Source of the DNA: Haloglomus litoreum
GTDB lineage: Archaea; Halobacteriota; Halobacteria; Halobacteriales; Haloarculaceae
Assembly: GCF_029338515.1 (NCBI RefSeq)
Contig: NZ_CP119988.1
Coordinates: forward strand, 3,286,001 to 3,350,000
Direction of reading: 5' to 3'
Length of the DNA stretch: 64,000 nt
Shown: piece by piece, positions 40,826 through 50,277 of the stretch
Numbering within the stretch: position 1 is the first letter of the stretch
Layout: each line of letters opens with the position of its first letter
Position numbers and translations under genes: made by a program
The notes under the pieces: generated by a model
Told to the model about the DNA's origin: nothing
What the model saw: the letters and a program-made list of their open reading frames with translations, nothing else
Database searches by the model: none

Positions 40826-40840
40826 CCGGGAGGCCGCAGC

Positions 40841-40864
40841 GGTGTTCGGATTGGTGTTCGGATT
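40841..40864. repeat. 12-bp tandem duplication GGTGTTCGGATT
   Basis: Two perfect head-to-tail copies directly upstream of the SDR TATA-like box. They could be a duplicated regulator site or a replication slip. Confidence 0.6.
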
Positions 40865-40930
40865 CGTGACAGCGATGGTGCGTCTGTAGCGATGCATTGG
40901 TCAACACCAACGGCGACAGCGACGGGAACA

Positions 40931-41066
40931 GGCTGTTGAAAGCCCGCGCGCTCGGGGGGCCTTTCAGTCCCACCCGATTCGGCGTTCGAGGGTCGCTCCG
41001 CTCCGTGTTGGCTCGGTGCGGACGCTCCGTGGAACACGCAATCCCGGGCGGGAATGGAAGGGGCTT
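40931..41066. repeat. Long direct repeat, copy A, left of the nonulosonic acid operon
   Basis: It begins GGCTGTTGAAAGCC and runs through TTTCAGTCCCACCCG, TTGGCTCGGTGCG and GCTCCGTGGAACA to GGAATGGAAGGGGCT. The same blocks in the same order occur at 47543-47761, just beyond the operon. Copy A is shorter because it lacks an inner hairpin segment. Confidence 0.8.
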
Positions 41067-41188
41067 CCTACCCGTTCCGTCCGGAGAAAGGGCCACACAA
41101 CCAATCGCTACAGCCAGCCCCAGAATCGAACGCCCGACAGCGCCATCGACCGCAATCCATACGGCCGCGCCACCCCCACCATCGGTCA

Positions 41189-42217
41189 GTGACCGGCCCC
41201 GCATCCGACGCGCCAGAGGCGGTCGAAACGGCCGTCACGGCGCCGCCCGAGCACCCCCGGGACGCGCTCGTCTCCGTCGTCGTCCCGACCTACGAGCGGG
41301 CCGACCGGGTCGGCGGGGCCATCGAGAGCGCGCTCGACCAGACCCACGACCGACTGGAGGTCGTGGTGGTGAACGACGGCTCGACGGACGACACCCGCGC
41401 CGTCGTCGCGGAGTACGCCGACGCCCACGAGCAGGTCCGCGCACTCCACAACGACCGGAACCGCGGCATCAGTCACACCCGGAACCGCGGCATCGAGGCG
41501 GCCGATGGGGCCTACGTCTGCCAGCTGGACGACGACGACCGGTGGCGCCCCCGGAAGGTCGAGCGCCAGCTCGCGGCCCTCGACCGGCTCCGCGAGCGCG
41601 AGGGCCACGACCCGGCGGACTACTGCGGCGTCTACTGCGGCGGCGTGGTCCGCGATTCCACGGGTGAGGTCGTCCGCCGGGTCGAGACGGGCGCGGCGGG
41701 CGACCTCTGGCCCGACGTGCTGGTCCGCTTCGACGTGCGGCCCCACTCGGGCCACCTCGTCCGGCGGGACTGCATCGAGGCCGTCGGCGGCTACGACGAG
41801 TCGTTCCCACGGGGCGTCGACTGGGACCTCACGGTGCGACTCTGCCGGCACTGGCGCTGGGCGTACGTTCCCGAACCACTCGTGGAGCGCCGCTACGCCG
41901 ACGACAACGTCTCCGGTGACGCCGCGTTCGGCGACCCGTCCTACGAGGTCGCCATCCGCGAGCGGCTCCGTGGGAAGTACGCCGACGACCTCGCGGCCAA
42001 CCCGGACGCGCGGCGGCGGTTCGAGGCGATGCTCGCGAAGCAGCGGGGACTGGCCGCGCTCGAACGGGGCGACCGGCGCCGGGCGGTCCGGCAACTCGCC
42101 CGGACGCTCCGGCTCGCGCCCGAACCGATCCACGCCGCGATGCTCGGCCTGGGGGCGCTCGGCCGGCGCGCCTACCGGGCGGCGTGGCGCGCGAAGCAGT
42201 CGGTCGTGGGGACATGA
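41189..42217 (+). CDS. Family 2 glycosyltransferase, 342 aa
   Basis: GT-A fold with SVVVPTYERADRVGGAIESAL, VVNDGSTDDT (62-69) and the metal-binding Asp run LDDDDRW (114-118). HSGHLVRRDCIEAVGGYDE and DWDLTVRLCRHW are typical of the acceptor half. The start is GTG 41189; the longer open frame upstream lies in repeat copy A and is non-coding. It is the first gene of the nonulosonic acid operon and overlaps the next by four bases, so it probably adds a sugar to the same surface glycan. Confidence 0.92.
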   Translation: MTGPASDAPEAVETAVTAPPEHPRDALVSVVVPTYERADRVGGAIESALDQTHDRLEVVVVNDGSTDDTRAVVAEYADAHEQVRALHNDRNRGISHTRNRGIEAADGAYVCQLDDDDRWRPRKVERQLAALDRLREREGHDPADYCGVYCGGVVRDSTGEVVRRVETGAAGDLWPDVLVRFDVRPHSGHLVRRDCIEAVGGYDESFPRGVDWDLTVRLCRHWRWAYVPEPLVERRYADDNVSGDAAFGDPSYEVAIRERLRGKYADDLAANPDARRRFEAMLAKQRGLAALERGDRRRAVRQLARTLRLAPEPIHAAMLGLGALGRRAYRAAWRAKQSVVGT

Positions 42218-43785
42218 GCGGGGACGACACCGCGGACGGGCCCGGCACGCGAGGGGACGAGGACACGCCGACGCTCGCCGCGGTCACCGACGCGCTGCTG
42301 GCCGTGGAGTCGGACCTCGACCTCCTGTCGCGGACGGTCGACGGGGTCCGGTACTGGTCACACGTCCGGTTCGACGCGCAGCAACGGCTCCTCGAACTGA
42401 CGGGCGCGACGGACACCGCCCACGGGTCGGGGGGGCTGACGACCGCGGACCGTGCCCGGCGCATCCTCCGTGGACTCCGGCCCTCGCGGAACCCCTGGCT
42501 GGCATCTGACACCGACCTGCTCGTGTGGGGCCACGAACGCCGGACCCGGCGCGAGGGGGACTGGCACGACCGGTACTGCGACCCGTTGCTCGACACGTTC
42601 GATGGGGGCGGGGCGAACAGCGCCGACGACCCGTCCCCGTCGTGGACCTACGTCGAGTCACCCCACGAGGGCGAGCACCTGACCCCGGCCCACACCGACG
42701 GCGTCCGGTACCTCGACCCCGTCCTGTACGGCGCCGGCCTGGCGGACCACCTCGGCGACCCGGCGGACGAACTCCCGGCGGCCGAGCGGACGAAGCTCCG
42801 GACCGCCGAGGCACGCCTGCGCGAGGCCGTCGGCACGGCGCCGGACCTCGTGGAACTGGTCGGACGGCGCCTCGCCAGGCGGCGGCTGGAGCGGCCGGCG
42901 TTCCGTGCGCTGCTCCGCCGCGTCGACCCCGACCTCGCGGTCGTGACGGTCTGGTACACGAAGCCGACGTTCGTGGCGGTCTGCCGGGAGGAGGAGGTCC
43001 CGGTCGCCGAACTCCAGCACGGCGTCGTGAGCCCGTACCACCTCGGCTACGCGTACCCCGACAGCGACGCCAGGGGATGGACGGGCACCCCGGGTGTCTT
43101 CCCGGACTACCTGTGCTCGTGGGGCGAGCGCTGGGCGGACCTCTGCCCGCTCCCGCTCCCGGAGGAGCGGGTCCTGCCGGTCGGCTACCCCGAACTGGAG
43201 CGCGGGCGCGAGCGCTACGCCGAGCCGGCCACGCGGAACCGCGTGACGTTCGTCTCGCAGGGGACCGCCGGCGTCCGGCTCTCCCGGGTCGCCTGCGAGG
43301 TGGCCGAGCGGCTCGCCGGAGCGACCGACCGACACGGGCCGGCCGGGGAGCCGCCGGAACTCGTCTACAAGCTCCACCCCTCGGAGTACGACCGCTGGCG
43401 CGAGCGGACGCCGTGGCTGGTCGACGCTGCCGAGGCCGGGCGGCTCCGCGTCGTCGATGACCCGTCCGTCGACCTGTACGAGCTGTTCGCGACGAGCCGG
43501 GCCCAGGTCGGGGTCTACTCGACGGCACTGTTCGAGGGGCTGGCCTTCGGCTGCGAGACGCTGCTGGTCGACCTGCCGGGCGTCGCGTACATGGAGCGGC
43601 TCGTCGAGACCGGGGCCGCGCGACTACTGCCGGACGCCGCGGCCGTCGCGGACGCCATCGCGCACGGTGGACGGGAACACGGGGACGCGGTGGCCTTCGA
43701 CCCGGACGCGTACTTCCGGCCGGACGCGACCGAGCACGCGACCCGGGCACTCGAACGGCTGGCGAACGAGGGAACGCCCCGGTGA
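42214..43785 (+). CDS. GT-B-like capsule or sialyl-type glycosyltransferase, 523 aa
   Basis: The start is set at ATG 42214 from the ATGA overlap. The C-terminal half shows AELQHGVVSPYHLGY, VTFVSQGTAGV, VYKLHPSEYDRW and VGVYSTALFEGLAFGCETLLVDLPG, the nucleotide-sugar half of capsule-synthesis-like transferases. The N-terminal half is less conserved and has no membrane helix. Given the NeuB and NeuA genes downstream, transfer of a CMP-nonulosonic acid is a reasonable guess but is not shown by motif. Confidence 0.75.
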   Translation: MSGDDTADGPGTRGDEDTPTLAAVTDALLAVESDLDLLSRTVDGVRYWSHVRFDAQQRLLELTGATDTAHGSGGLTTADRARRILRGLRPSRNPWLASDTDLLVWGHERRTRREGDWHDRYCDPLLDTFDGGGANSADDPSPSWTYVESPHEGEHLTPAHTDGVRYLDPVLYGAGLADHLGDPADELPAAERTKLRTAEARLREAVGTAPDLVELVGRRLARRRLERPAFRALLRRVDPDLAVVTVWYTKPTFVAVCREEEVPVAELQHGVVSPYHLGYAYPDSDARGWTGTPGVFPDYLCSWGERWADLCPLPLPEERVLPVGYPELERGRERYAEPATRNRVTFVSQGTAGVRLSRVACEVAERLAGATDRHGPAGEPPELVYKLHPSEYDRWRERTPWLVDAAEAGRLRVVDDPSVDLYELFATSRAQVGVYSTALFEGLAFGCETLLVDLPGVAYMERLVETGAARLLPDAAAVADAIAHGGREHGDAVAFDPDAYFRPDATEHATRALERLANEGTPR

Positions 43786-43861
43786 GCACGGGCGCTGGGG
43801 TGCCTCGGTGAGCGTAGCCGCGACGGGAAAACACTTACAGCGCAGACCCATCCGCTGGGAT

Positions 43862-44617
43862 ATGGCTACGGTCACCGACGCCGAGGGGGAGCCGGCGACC
43901 GACATCGACGTCGACGCCGACACGTACGCGGCGACGCTGGCCGCCGACGGCGTCGTGGTGGTGGAGGACTTCTTCGCGCCGTCGCTCTGCGACGAGATCC
44001 GCGAGGCCGTCGAGAGTCGGCTCGACGGGCTGCCGCGAGCCGGCCCCGACGACGACTACGGCTCGCTCGCGACACGGGGCGAGCCGGTCGTCAGGGAACG
44101 CACCGGCGAGAACGACGACGGGATGCTCGACGTGTTCAACATGGGACTCGCCGTGCCGGCACTGGCCCAGCTCAAGCGCGACCGCTTCGTCGCCGAGGTG
44201 ATCAACGGCGCCGCCGCCGAGCGCTACACCCCCGACAACCTCAACGTCTACGTCAACCGCGGCGTGACCGACACCCGGGACTTCCACGCCGACACGTACG
44301 CGGGCAAGTTCAAGTCCTTCGTCTACCTCACGGACGTCCCCGACGAGCGGTACGGGCCGTTCCAGTACATCCCGGGGAGCCACGAGCCCTCCGTCCTGCG
44401 GCGGAAGGCCGCCAAGCTCGTCAACCGGGTCCGCGGGAACCCGTCGACGGACGGGGTCTTCTACGACGACGACGACGCGCTGGTCTGCACGGCCTCGAAG
44501 GGCACGCTCATCATCGCCGACCAGGGTGGCCTCCACCGCGGGACACCCCAGGAGCCGGGGTTCGAGCGCATGCTCGCGACGACCTCGTACACGCCCGCGG
44601 GCGCCGACCACCACTGA
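43862..44617 (+). CDS. Phytanoyl-CoA dioxygenase (PhyH) family Fe(II)/2-oxoglutarate oxygenase, 251 aa
   Basis: The iron ligands are visible as FHADTYAG (His142, Asp144) and the distal GGLHRGTPQ (His225); FQYIPGSH and the Arg after the distal His complete the pattern for 2-oxoglutarate. The start is set at ATG 43862, preceded by a possible TATA (ACTTACA) about 30 bases upstream. Enzymes of this family hydroxylate small molecules or sugars; in this operon it may modify a glycan precursor. Confidence 0.88.
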   Translation: MATVTDAEGEPATDIDVDADTYAATLAADGVVVVEDFFAPSLCDEIREAVESRLDGLPRAGPDDDYGSLATRGEPVVRERTGENDDGMLDVFNMGLAVPALAQLKRDRFVAEVINGAAAERYTPDNLNVYVNRGVTDTRDFHADTYAGKFKSFVYLTDVPDERYGPFQYIPGSHEPSVLRRKAAKLVNRVRGNPSTDGVFYDDDDALVCTASKGTLIIADQGGLHRGTPQEPGFERMLATTSYTPAGADHH

Positions 44618-44660
44618 TGTCGGCCGGCACGTCAGCGACCGACGGACGGAGGGACCACTG

Positions 44661-45749
44661 ATGCCGGACGAACGCGACATCGACCCGGTCCACATCGGTG
44701 ACCGCGCGGTCGGCCCCGGCGAACCGGCGTACGTCATCGCCGAGGCCGGCGCCAACCACGACGGCGAACTGGCGAAGGCAAAGCGCCTCGTCGACGCAGC
44801 CGTCGAGAGCGGCGCCGACGCCGTCAAGTTCCAGAACTACACCGCCGAGCGGCTCGTCACACGCGACGCGCCGAAGTACTGGGACGAGGGCACGCAGTAC
44901 GAGACGTTCACCGAACTCGACGTGCTCGAACGCGAGGACTACGAGGCGATGGCAGCCTACGCCCGCCACCAGGATCTGATGTACCTCTCGACGCCGTTCG
45001 ACGGCCTCGCCGTCGACCTGCTGGACGACCTCGACGTGCCCGCGTACAAGATCGCGTCGGGGGACCTGACACACCACCCGCTGTTGCGGGACGTGGCTTC
45101 GCGCGGCGAGCCGGTTATCCTCTCGACCGGGATGGCGACGCTCGAGGAGATCCGGGCCGCCGTCGGCGTCATCGAGGACGCCGGCAACGACGACATCGTC
45201 CTGCTGCACTGCATCACGCGGTATCCGACCGACATCGGTGACGCGAACCTCCGGATGATGTCGACGCTCATGCGCGAGTTCGACCACCCCGTGGGGCTCT
45301 CGGACCACACCATCGGGACGACCGTCCCCGTCGCGGCGGCGGCGATGGGCGCGGCCGTCATCGAGAAGCACTTCACCTACGACACGTCGCTCGAGAAGAG
45401 CCCGGACCACCGGCTCTCCGCGGACGTGGAGGTGATGAGCGAGATCGTCGACCGCACCCGCGAGGTCCACGCCGCGATGGGCCGGGCCGAGCAGGGCCCG
45501 ACCGAGGTCGAGGCCGACGGGATGCGGCTGGCGCGGCGCTCGCTCGTCACGGATCGGGCCATCGAGGCCGGCGAGCGCATCCGACGCACGGACCTCGCGG
45601 TCAAGCGCCCGGGGACGGGCCTCGCGCCGAAGCTGCTGTTCGAGGTCGACGAGGGGGAGTGGCGCGCGACCCGCGACCTCGATGCCGACACGGTGCTGAC
45701 GGCCACGGACGTGGAGGGACTGCCGACCGGGGCTGCGGACGACGACTGA
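44661..45749 (+). CDS. neuB: N-acetylneuraminate/legionaminate-type synthase (NeuB family), 362 aa
   Basis: It condenses a six-carbon N-acetylated sugar with phosphoenolpyruvate to a nine-carbon nonulosonic acid. The NeuB barrel shows YVIAEAGANHDGEL, AVKFQNYTAERLVT, YLSTPFDGLAVDLL, YKIASGDLTHHPLL, LSTGMATLEEI, LLHCITRYPT, GLSDHTIGTT and EKHFTYD. The C-terminal part (RRSLVTDRAIEAGERIRRTDLAVKRPGTG) is the SAF antifreeze-like domain. ATG 44661 gives a normal length. The exact sugar (sialic, legionaminic or pseudaminic) cannot be read from the sequence. Confidence 0.95.
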   Translation: MPDERDIDPVHIGDRAVGPGEPAYVIAEAGANHDGELAKAKRLVDAAVESGADAVKFQNYTAERLVTRDAPKYWDEGTQYETFTELDVLEREDYEAMAAYARHQDLMYLSTPFDGLAVDLLDDLDVPAYKIASGDLTHHPLLRDVASRGEPVILSTGMATLEEIRAAVGVIEDAGNDDIVLLHCITRYPTDIGDANLRMMSTLMREFDHPVGLSDHTIGTTVPVAAAAMGAAVIEKHFTYDTSLEKSPDHRLSADVEVMSEIVDRTREVHAAMGRAEQGPTEVEADGMRLARRSLVTDRAIEAGERIRRTDLAVKRPGTGLAPKLLFEVDEGEWRATRDLDADTVLTATDVEGLPTGAADDD

Positions 45750-45786
45750 CCGGGACGGCGAGACACACTACAGGACCAACCGAACC

Positions 45787-47484
45787 ATGGACGCCACGGA
45801 CCCGCTCTGCATCGTGCCCGCGCGTGGCACCTCGCCGGGCCTCCCGAAGAAGCACTTCAAGGAGCTGGCCGGCAAGCCCGTCCTCGCGCACACGCTCGAG
45901 ACGGCGCTGGCGTGCCCTGGCATCGAGGAGGTCGTCGTCACCACCGAGGACGAGGCGCTGGCCGACCTGGCGCGCGAACACGGGGCGCGCGCACCGTTCC
46001 TCAGACCGACCGAGCTGGCCGGCGACGCGCTCCTCCACGAGGTCGTCGCCCACGCCGTCGACGAGCTGCGCGCGGAGCGACCCGTCACCGGGGAGACACC
46101 CATCGTCGTCCTGCAGCCCAACGTCCCCTTCCGGCGGGTCGCGGACGTGGAGACGGCCATCGAGCGGTTCCGGGCAGGCCACGCGGCGGTCATCAGCGTC
46201 GCCGAGGAACGGCGGTTCTTCTGGCAGGCACGGGAGGACGGTGGCGGGGAGGCCGGCGGTCCGCCGACCGACGCCACGCCGGCGGGCGAGCGGCTCGAAC
46301 CCCGCTTCGAGGAGCGCGCGCTCCGGACGGACCTGGAGCCGTTCTACCGGGAGACGGGCTCCATCAACGTCACGTCGACCGCCCTCCTGCAACAAGGAAC
46401 CCGCGTGGGCGACGCCCCGGGCTACGTCGTCACTGACCGGCTCTCCTCGCTGGCCATCGACGGCGTGGTCGACCTGTGGCTGGCCGAGCGGCTGGCCCAG
46501 GGGCCCCGCGTCGCCTTCCGGGTCGACGGGGGTGGCACCCGGGGGATGGGCCACGTCTCCCGGTGTCTCACGCTCGCCGCGGAGCTGGAGCGGACCCTCC
46601 GCGCCGAGTCGACCTTCGTCTGCCGGGCGGACTACCCGGCCGGCTGCGCGGCGGTCCGCGACGCCGGCCGCGAGGTCCACGTCGTCGACCCCGACGAGCG
46701 GGACCCGCTCGCGCCGGTCGTCGGGATGGACCCCGACCTGGTCTTCCTGGACGTGCTCGACACGGACCCCGAGCGGGTGCGCCGGCTCCACCGGACCGCG
46801 GCCGCCGTCGTGAACCTGGAGGACCTCGCGGGCGGCCCCGAACACGCCGACCTCGTCGTGAACGCGCTGTACGAGCCCGAACTCGTCGAGGGCGGCGGCA
46901 ACCACCTCGCGGGGGCCGAGTACTTCGTCCTGCGCGAGGAGTTCCGCGACCGACCGCTCGCGGTCCCGGAGGCGGCCCGCCACGGCCTGCTGACGTTCGG
47001 CGGCAGCGACCCCGCCGGCCTGTCGCCGCTCGCCGTCCGGGCGGTGGCCGACGACGGCCGCGACTACCGACTCGTCCGCGGCCCGGACTTCGACGACCCC
47101 GACCTGGACGACGCGCTGGCCGACGCGCCGAACGTCGAGGCCGTCGGGGCCCCGGAGATGGGCCCGCTGATGGAGTGGGCCGACCTCGCGGTCTGCTCGG
47201 GCGGGCGGACCGTGTACGAACTCGCGGCGACCGGAACCCCGACGCTCGTGCTGGCGCAGAACGACCGCGAGCACGAGCGGATGCGCGCGCTGGGCGAGCG
47301 CGGCGTCGTCGAGTACCTGGGCGACGGTCGTGACGTGACGGCCGCGGAGCTGCGCGGGGCGGTGAACACGTTCGCGAACGACGCCGAACGCCGGCGTGAA
47401 CTGGCCGAGTGCGCCCGCGAGTTCGTCGACGGCGCCGGAACGCGGCGCATCCTCGATGCCGTCCACGAGGCGCTGCTGGGGTGA
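45787..47484 (+). CDS. Fusion of CMP-nonulosonate cytidylyltransferase (NeuA-like) and SpsG/PseG-like domain, 565 aa
   Basis: Residues 1-235 are a NeuA-type cytidylyltransferase: IVPARGTSPGLPKKHFKELAGKPV (9-32), VVVTTEDEALADLA, LRPTELAGD and VLQPNVPFR. From about 240 a PseG/SpsG-like GT-B domain follows: RVDGGGTRGMGHVSRCLTLA, LVVNALYEP, LLTFGGSDPAGL and LAVCSGGRTVYELAATGTPTLVLAQND. In pseudaminic pathways PseG hydrolyses a UDP-sugar just before the NeuB-like step. In one chain the two activities would act before and after NeuB. It is the last gene of the operon. Confidence 0.93.
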   Translation: MDATDPLCIVPARGTSPGLPKKHFKELAGKPVLAHTLETALACPGIEEVVVTTEDEALADLAREHGARAPFLRPTELAGDALLHEVVAHAVDELRAERPVTGETPIVVLQPNVPFRRVADVETAIERFRAGHAAVISVAEERRFFWQAREDGGGEAGGPPTDATPAGERLEPRFEERALRTDLEPFYRETGSINVTSTALLQQGTRVGDAPGYVVTDRLSSLAIDGVVDLWLAERLAQGPRVAFRVDGGGTRGMGHVSRCLTLAAELERTLRAESTFVCRADYPAGCAAVRDAGREVHVVDPDERDPLAPVVGMDPDLVFLDVLDTDPERVRRLHRTAAAVVNLEDLAGGPEHADLVVNALYEPELVEGGGNHLAGAEYFVLREEFRDRPLAVPEAARHGLLTFGGSDPAGLSPLAVRAVADDGRDYRLVRGPDFDDPDLDDALADAPNVEAVGAPEMGPLMEWADLAVCSGGRTVYELAATGTPTLVLAQNDREHERMRALGERGVVEYLGDGRDVTAAELRGAVNTFANDAERRRELAECAREFVDGAGTRRILDAVHEALLG

Positions 47485-47542
47485 GGATGTGTCTGTAACG
47501 ACTGGTGTGGCGGCGATAGTAAGTACAACAGCGACGGTTAGG

Positions 47543-47761
47543 GGCTGTTGAAAGCCCCCGCGCGCTTGACCGGCCGCGGCTCGCTGCGGTCCTCGGCCTC
47601 TCTCAGGTCGGCCTTCGGTCCTTGCGTCGCCGGGGCCGGGTCAAGCGCGCGACCCCTTTCAGTCCCGCCCGGTGCAGCCTTCCAGGGTTGCTTCGCACCA
47701 TGCTGGCTCGGTGCGTGCGCTCCGTGGAACAGGCAATCTCGGGCGGGACTGGAAGGGGCTG
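47543..47761. repeat. Long direct repeat, copy B, right of the nonulosonic acid operon
   Basis: It has the same ordered blocks as copy A, plus an inner hairpin whose 12-bp arms are GCGCGCTTGACC (47560-47571) and GGTCAAGCGCGC (47639-47650). A second hairpin has 19-base arms (47653-47671 and 47740-47758) matching at 18 of 19 positions, with CAGTCCCGCCCG as the perfect core. The element is therefore strongly structured as DNA or RNA. Confidence 0.8.
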
Positions 47762-47802
47762 GCCGCCTCGACCCATCCCGGGCGATGCAAGCACCGTCGT
47801 CC

Positions 47803-47986
47803 GAGACGGCTCCGCCGTCTCGTGATCCCGAAAATCTCCGATTTTCGGAGCCAGCGACCGCAGGGAGCGAGGAGCGCAGCGAGCCCCGGATGGTCGAGCG
47901 TCGGGAGACTCCGTCTCCCGGAACCGCGGCTCCGCCGCGGTCGCCGATGGACTCCGTCCACCGAGCAGTCGGCGCGAAGCGCCGAC
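47803..47986. repeat. Array of short hairpins sharing a CTCCG loop
   Basis: Four perfect hairpins have the same five-base loop CTCCG with different stems: stem GAGACGG (47803-47821), CCGAAAAT (47828-47848), CGGGAGA (47902-47920) and CCGCGG (47924-47940). A weaker fifth has stem TGGA (47948-47960). A last hairpin, stem GTCGGCGC with loop GAA (47968-47986), closes the array. Stems covary while the loop is fixed. Confidence 0.8.
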
Positions 47987-48076
47987 GACGGCCAGGGGCT
48001 TCCAACCCCTTCGCTTCAGTTTCGAATCTATCTAACAAATCGGTACAACCAGCCCCCTGCATCCAACACGAGTCTG

Positions 48077-48153
48077 CAGATGGGCAAGATATTGATCAAA
48101 ATTCAAATTATCCCATCTGAATCCGTAATAAATTATCTTTAAATCAGATAATT
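48077..48153. repeat. AT-rich inverted repeats upstream of the amphi-Trp gene
   Basis: CAGATGGG (48077-48084) pairs with CCCATCTG (48112-48119), and AATTATCT (48131-48138) pairs with AGATAATT (48146-48153). The AT-rich setting is unlike the surrounding DNA. They could be terminators for the glycan operon or regulator sites for the next gene. Confidence 0.55.
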
Positions 48154-48253
48154 CATCAAGTCTGGATCTCCAACACGTATCCCGGATTCCCGACCACCGT
48201 CATCCTTTGCAGCAGCCGATACGCGTATCCCCGCCAGTCACGCATGGACAGGT

Positions 48254-48532
48254 ATGCCCGAAGAAGTGCTGTTCGAGACAGAGTCGATGCGGAGCCGATC
48301 GGAGGTCGCCGCCTACCTGCGCGATGTCGCCGACGCGCTGGAGAGCGACGGGGCCGTCACGCTCACCGCGGGCGACCAGTCCATCTCGGTGACGCCGCCG
48401 AACCGCGTCGAGTTCGAGGTGAAGGTCGAGCGCGAGGGCCCGGCCAGTGGCCCCGGCGAGCTCGGCCTCGAACTGGAGCTGGAGTGGGACGAGGACGCGC
48501 CCGACGACGGGTCGGAGCTGTCCATCGAGTAA
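48254..48532 (+). CDS. Amphi-Trp domain protein, 92 aa
   Basis: The whole protein fits the amphi-Trp family: EVLFETESMRSRSEVAAYLRDVADALESDGAVTL, then QSISVTPPNRVEFEVKVERE and an acidic ELGLELELEWDED end. Members are small proteins common in haloarchaea, with no established function. ATG 48254. Confidence 0.88.
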   Translation: MPEEVLFETESMRSRSEVAAYLRDVADALESDGAVTLTAGDQSISVTPPNRVEFEVKVEREGPASGPGELGLELELEWDEDAPDDGSELSIE

Positions 48533-48877
48533 TCAGACCGAGAACGGCGTCTCGGCCCGTACCTCGACCTCGCGGACCCGGAGTTCGCCGACGGCGGTGT
48601 AGTCGCCCGGCCGCGGGTCGGGCCACTCCGCCTCGAACGTGGCCGACTCGCCGGGGGCGAACTCCGCCGGGCGGAGCGCCTGTGCGAACACCCGCCCGTC
48701 GGACCAGCGCCACACCTCCTCGCCATCGGCCGTCAGCACGGCGAAGTCGGCGTCGCCGCTGTCGCGGAAGGTCACGCTGACCGGGTCGTACCCGGCGTTC
48801 TCGACGACGAGGGCGAACGCGACCCGCTGTCCGCCCCCGTCGACCGTGACCTCCAGCGATGCGTCGAGCGATGACAC
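48533..48877 (-). CDS. BsuPI-related putative proteinase inhibitor, 114 aa
   Basis: The beta-sandwich signature is visible: VAFALVVENAGYDPVSVTFRDSGDADFAVLTADGEEVWRWSDGRVFAQALRP with AEFAPGESATFEAEWPDPRPGDYTAVG. The family is named after the intracellular proteinase inhibitor of Bacillus. Its stop touches the stop of the convergent amphi-Trp gene. It lies 90 bases from a subtilase transcribed in the same direction, upstream of it on the minus strand, so it could restrain that protease, although it has no signal peptide. Confidence 0.85.
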   Translation of the reverse strand: MSSLDASLEVTVDGGGQRVAFALVVENAGYDPVSVTFRDSGDADFAVLTADGEEVWRWSDGRVFAQALRPAEFAPGESATFEAEWPDPRPGDYTAVGELRVREVEVRAETPFSV

Positions 48878-48967
48878 GGTGTACCCCTGCGACCCCGGGA
48901 AGAAAGCGTTTGTGCGGCCTGGAGAGTGTCGTCCCGTACCGGGAAGTGTCGTCCCCGGGGGGCCGGA

Positions 48968-50143
<1,176 letters not shown>

Positions 50144-50220
50144 ACCAGTCCCATCGACAGCCGGGCCCCTACTCCCGCGCACCACCATCCGGTATGAACC
50201 GACGACCGGCCATGTGTTAC

Positions 50221-50228
50221 TATTTATA
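50221..50228 (+). promoter_or_regulatory. TATA box of the DUF2797 gene
   Basis: TATTTATA lies 50 bases upstream of the GTG start, in a GC-rich gap, so it stands out clearly. It would give a leader of about 25 bases. Confidence 0.5.
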
Positions 50229-50277
50229 CACGCCCGGGGGACGGCACCCCTTTGCCCATCCACCCCGAACGGCACCT

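Larger units (their letters stand above)
40795..41188. other. Divergent intergenic region with promoter, tandem repeat and long repeat copy A
   Basis: 394 bases separate the SDR and the glycan operon. It holds the minus-strand TATA box, a 12-bp tandem duplication and repeat copy A. No small gene is supported. Confidence 0.6.
47485..48253. other. 769-bp gene-free region with repeat copy B, hairpin array and AT-rich hairpins
   Basis: It contains long repeat copy B, a run of short hairpins, and an AT-rich segment with two further inverted repeats. Open frames across it are Arg/Ser-rich by-products of the repeats and are not called. Confidence 0.7.

Noticed and set aside
40985-41188. Upstream extension of the GT2 frame to 41054
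   Set aside because: The extra residues are translated from repeat copy A and are Arg/Pro/His-rich; the conserved transferase begins after GTG 41189.
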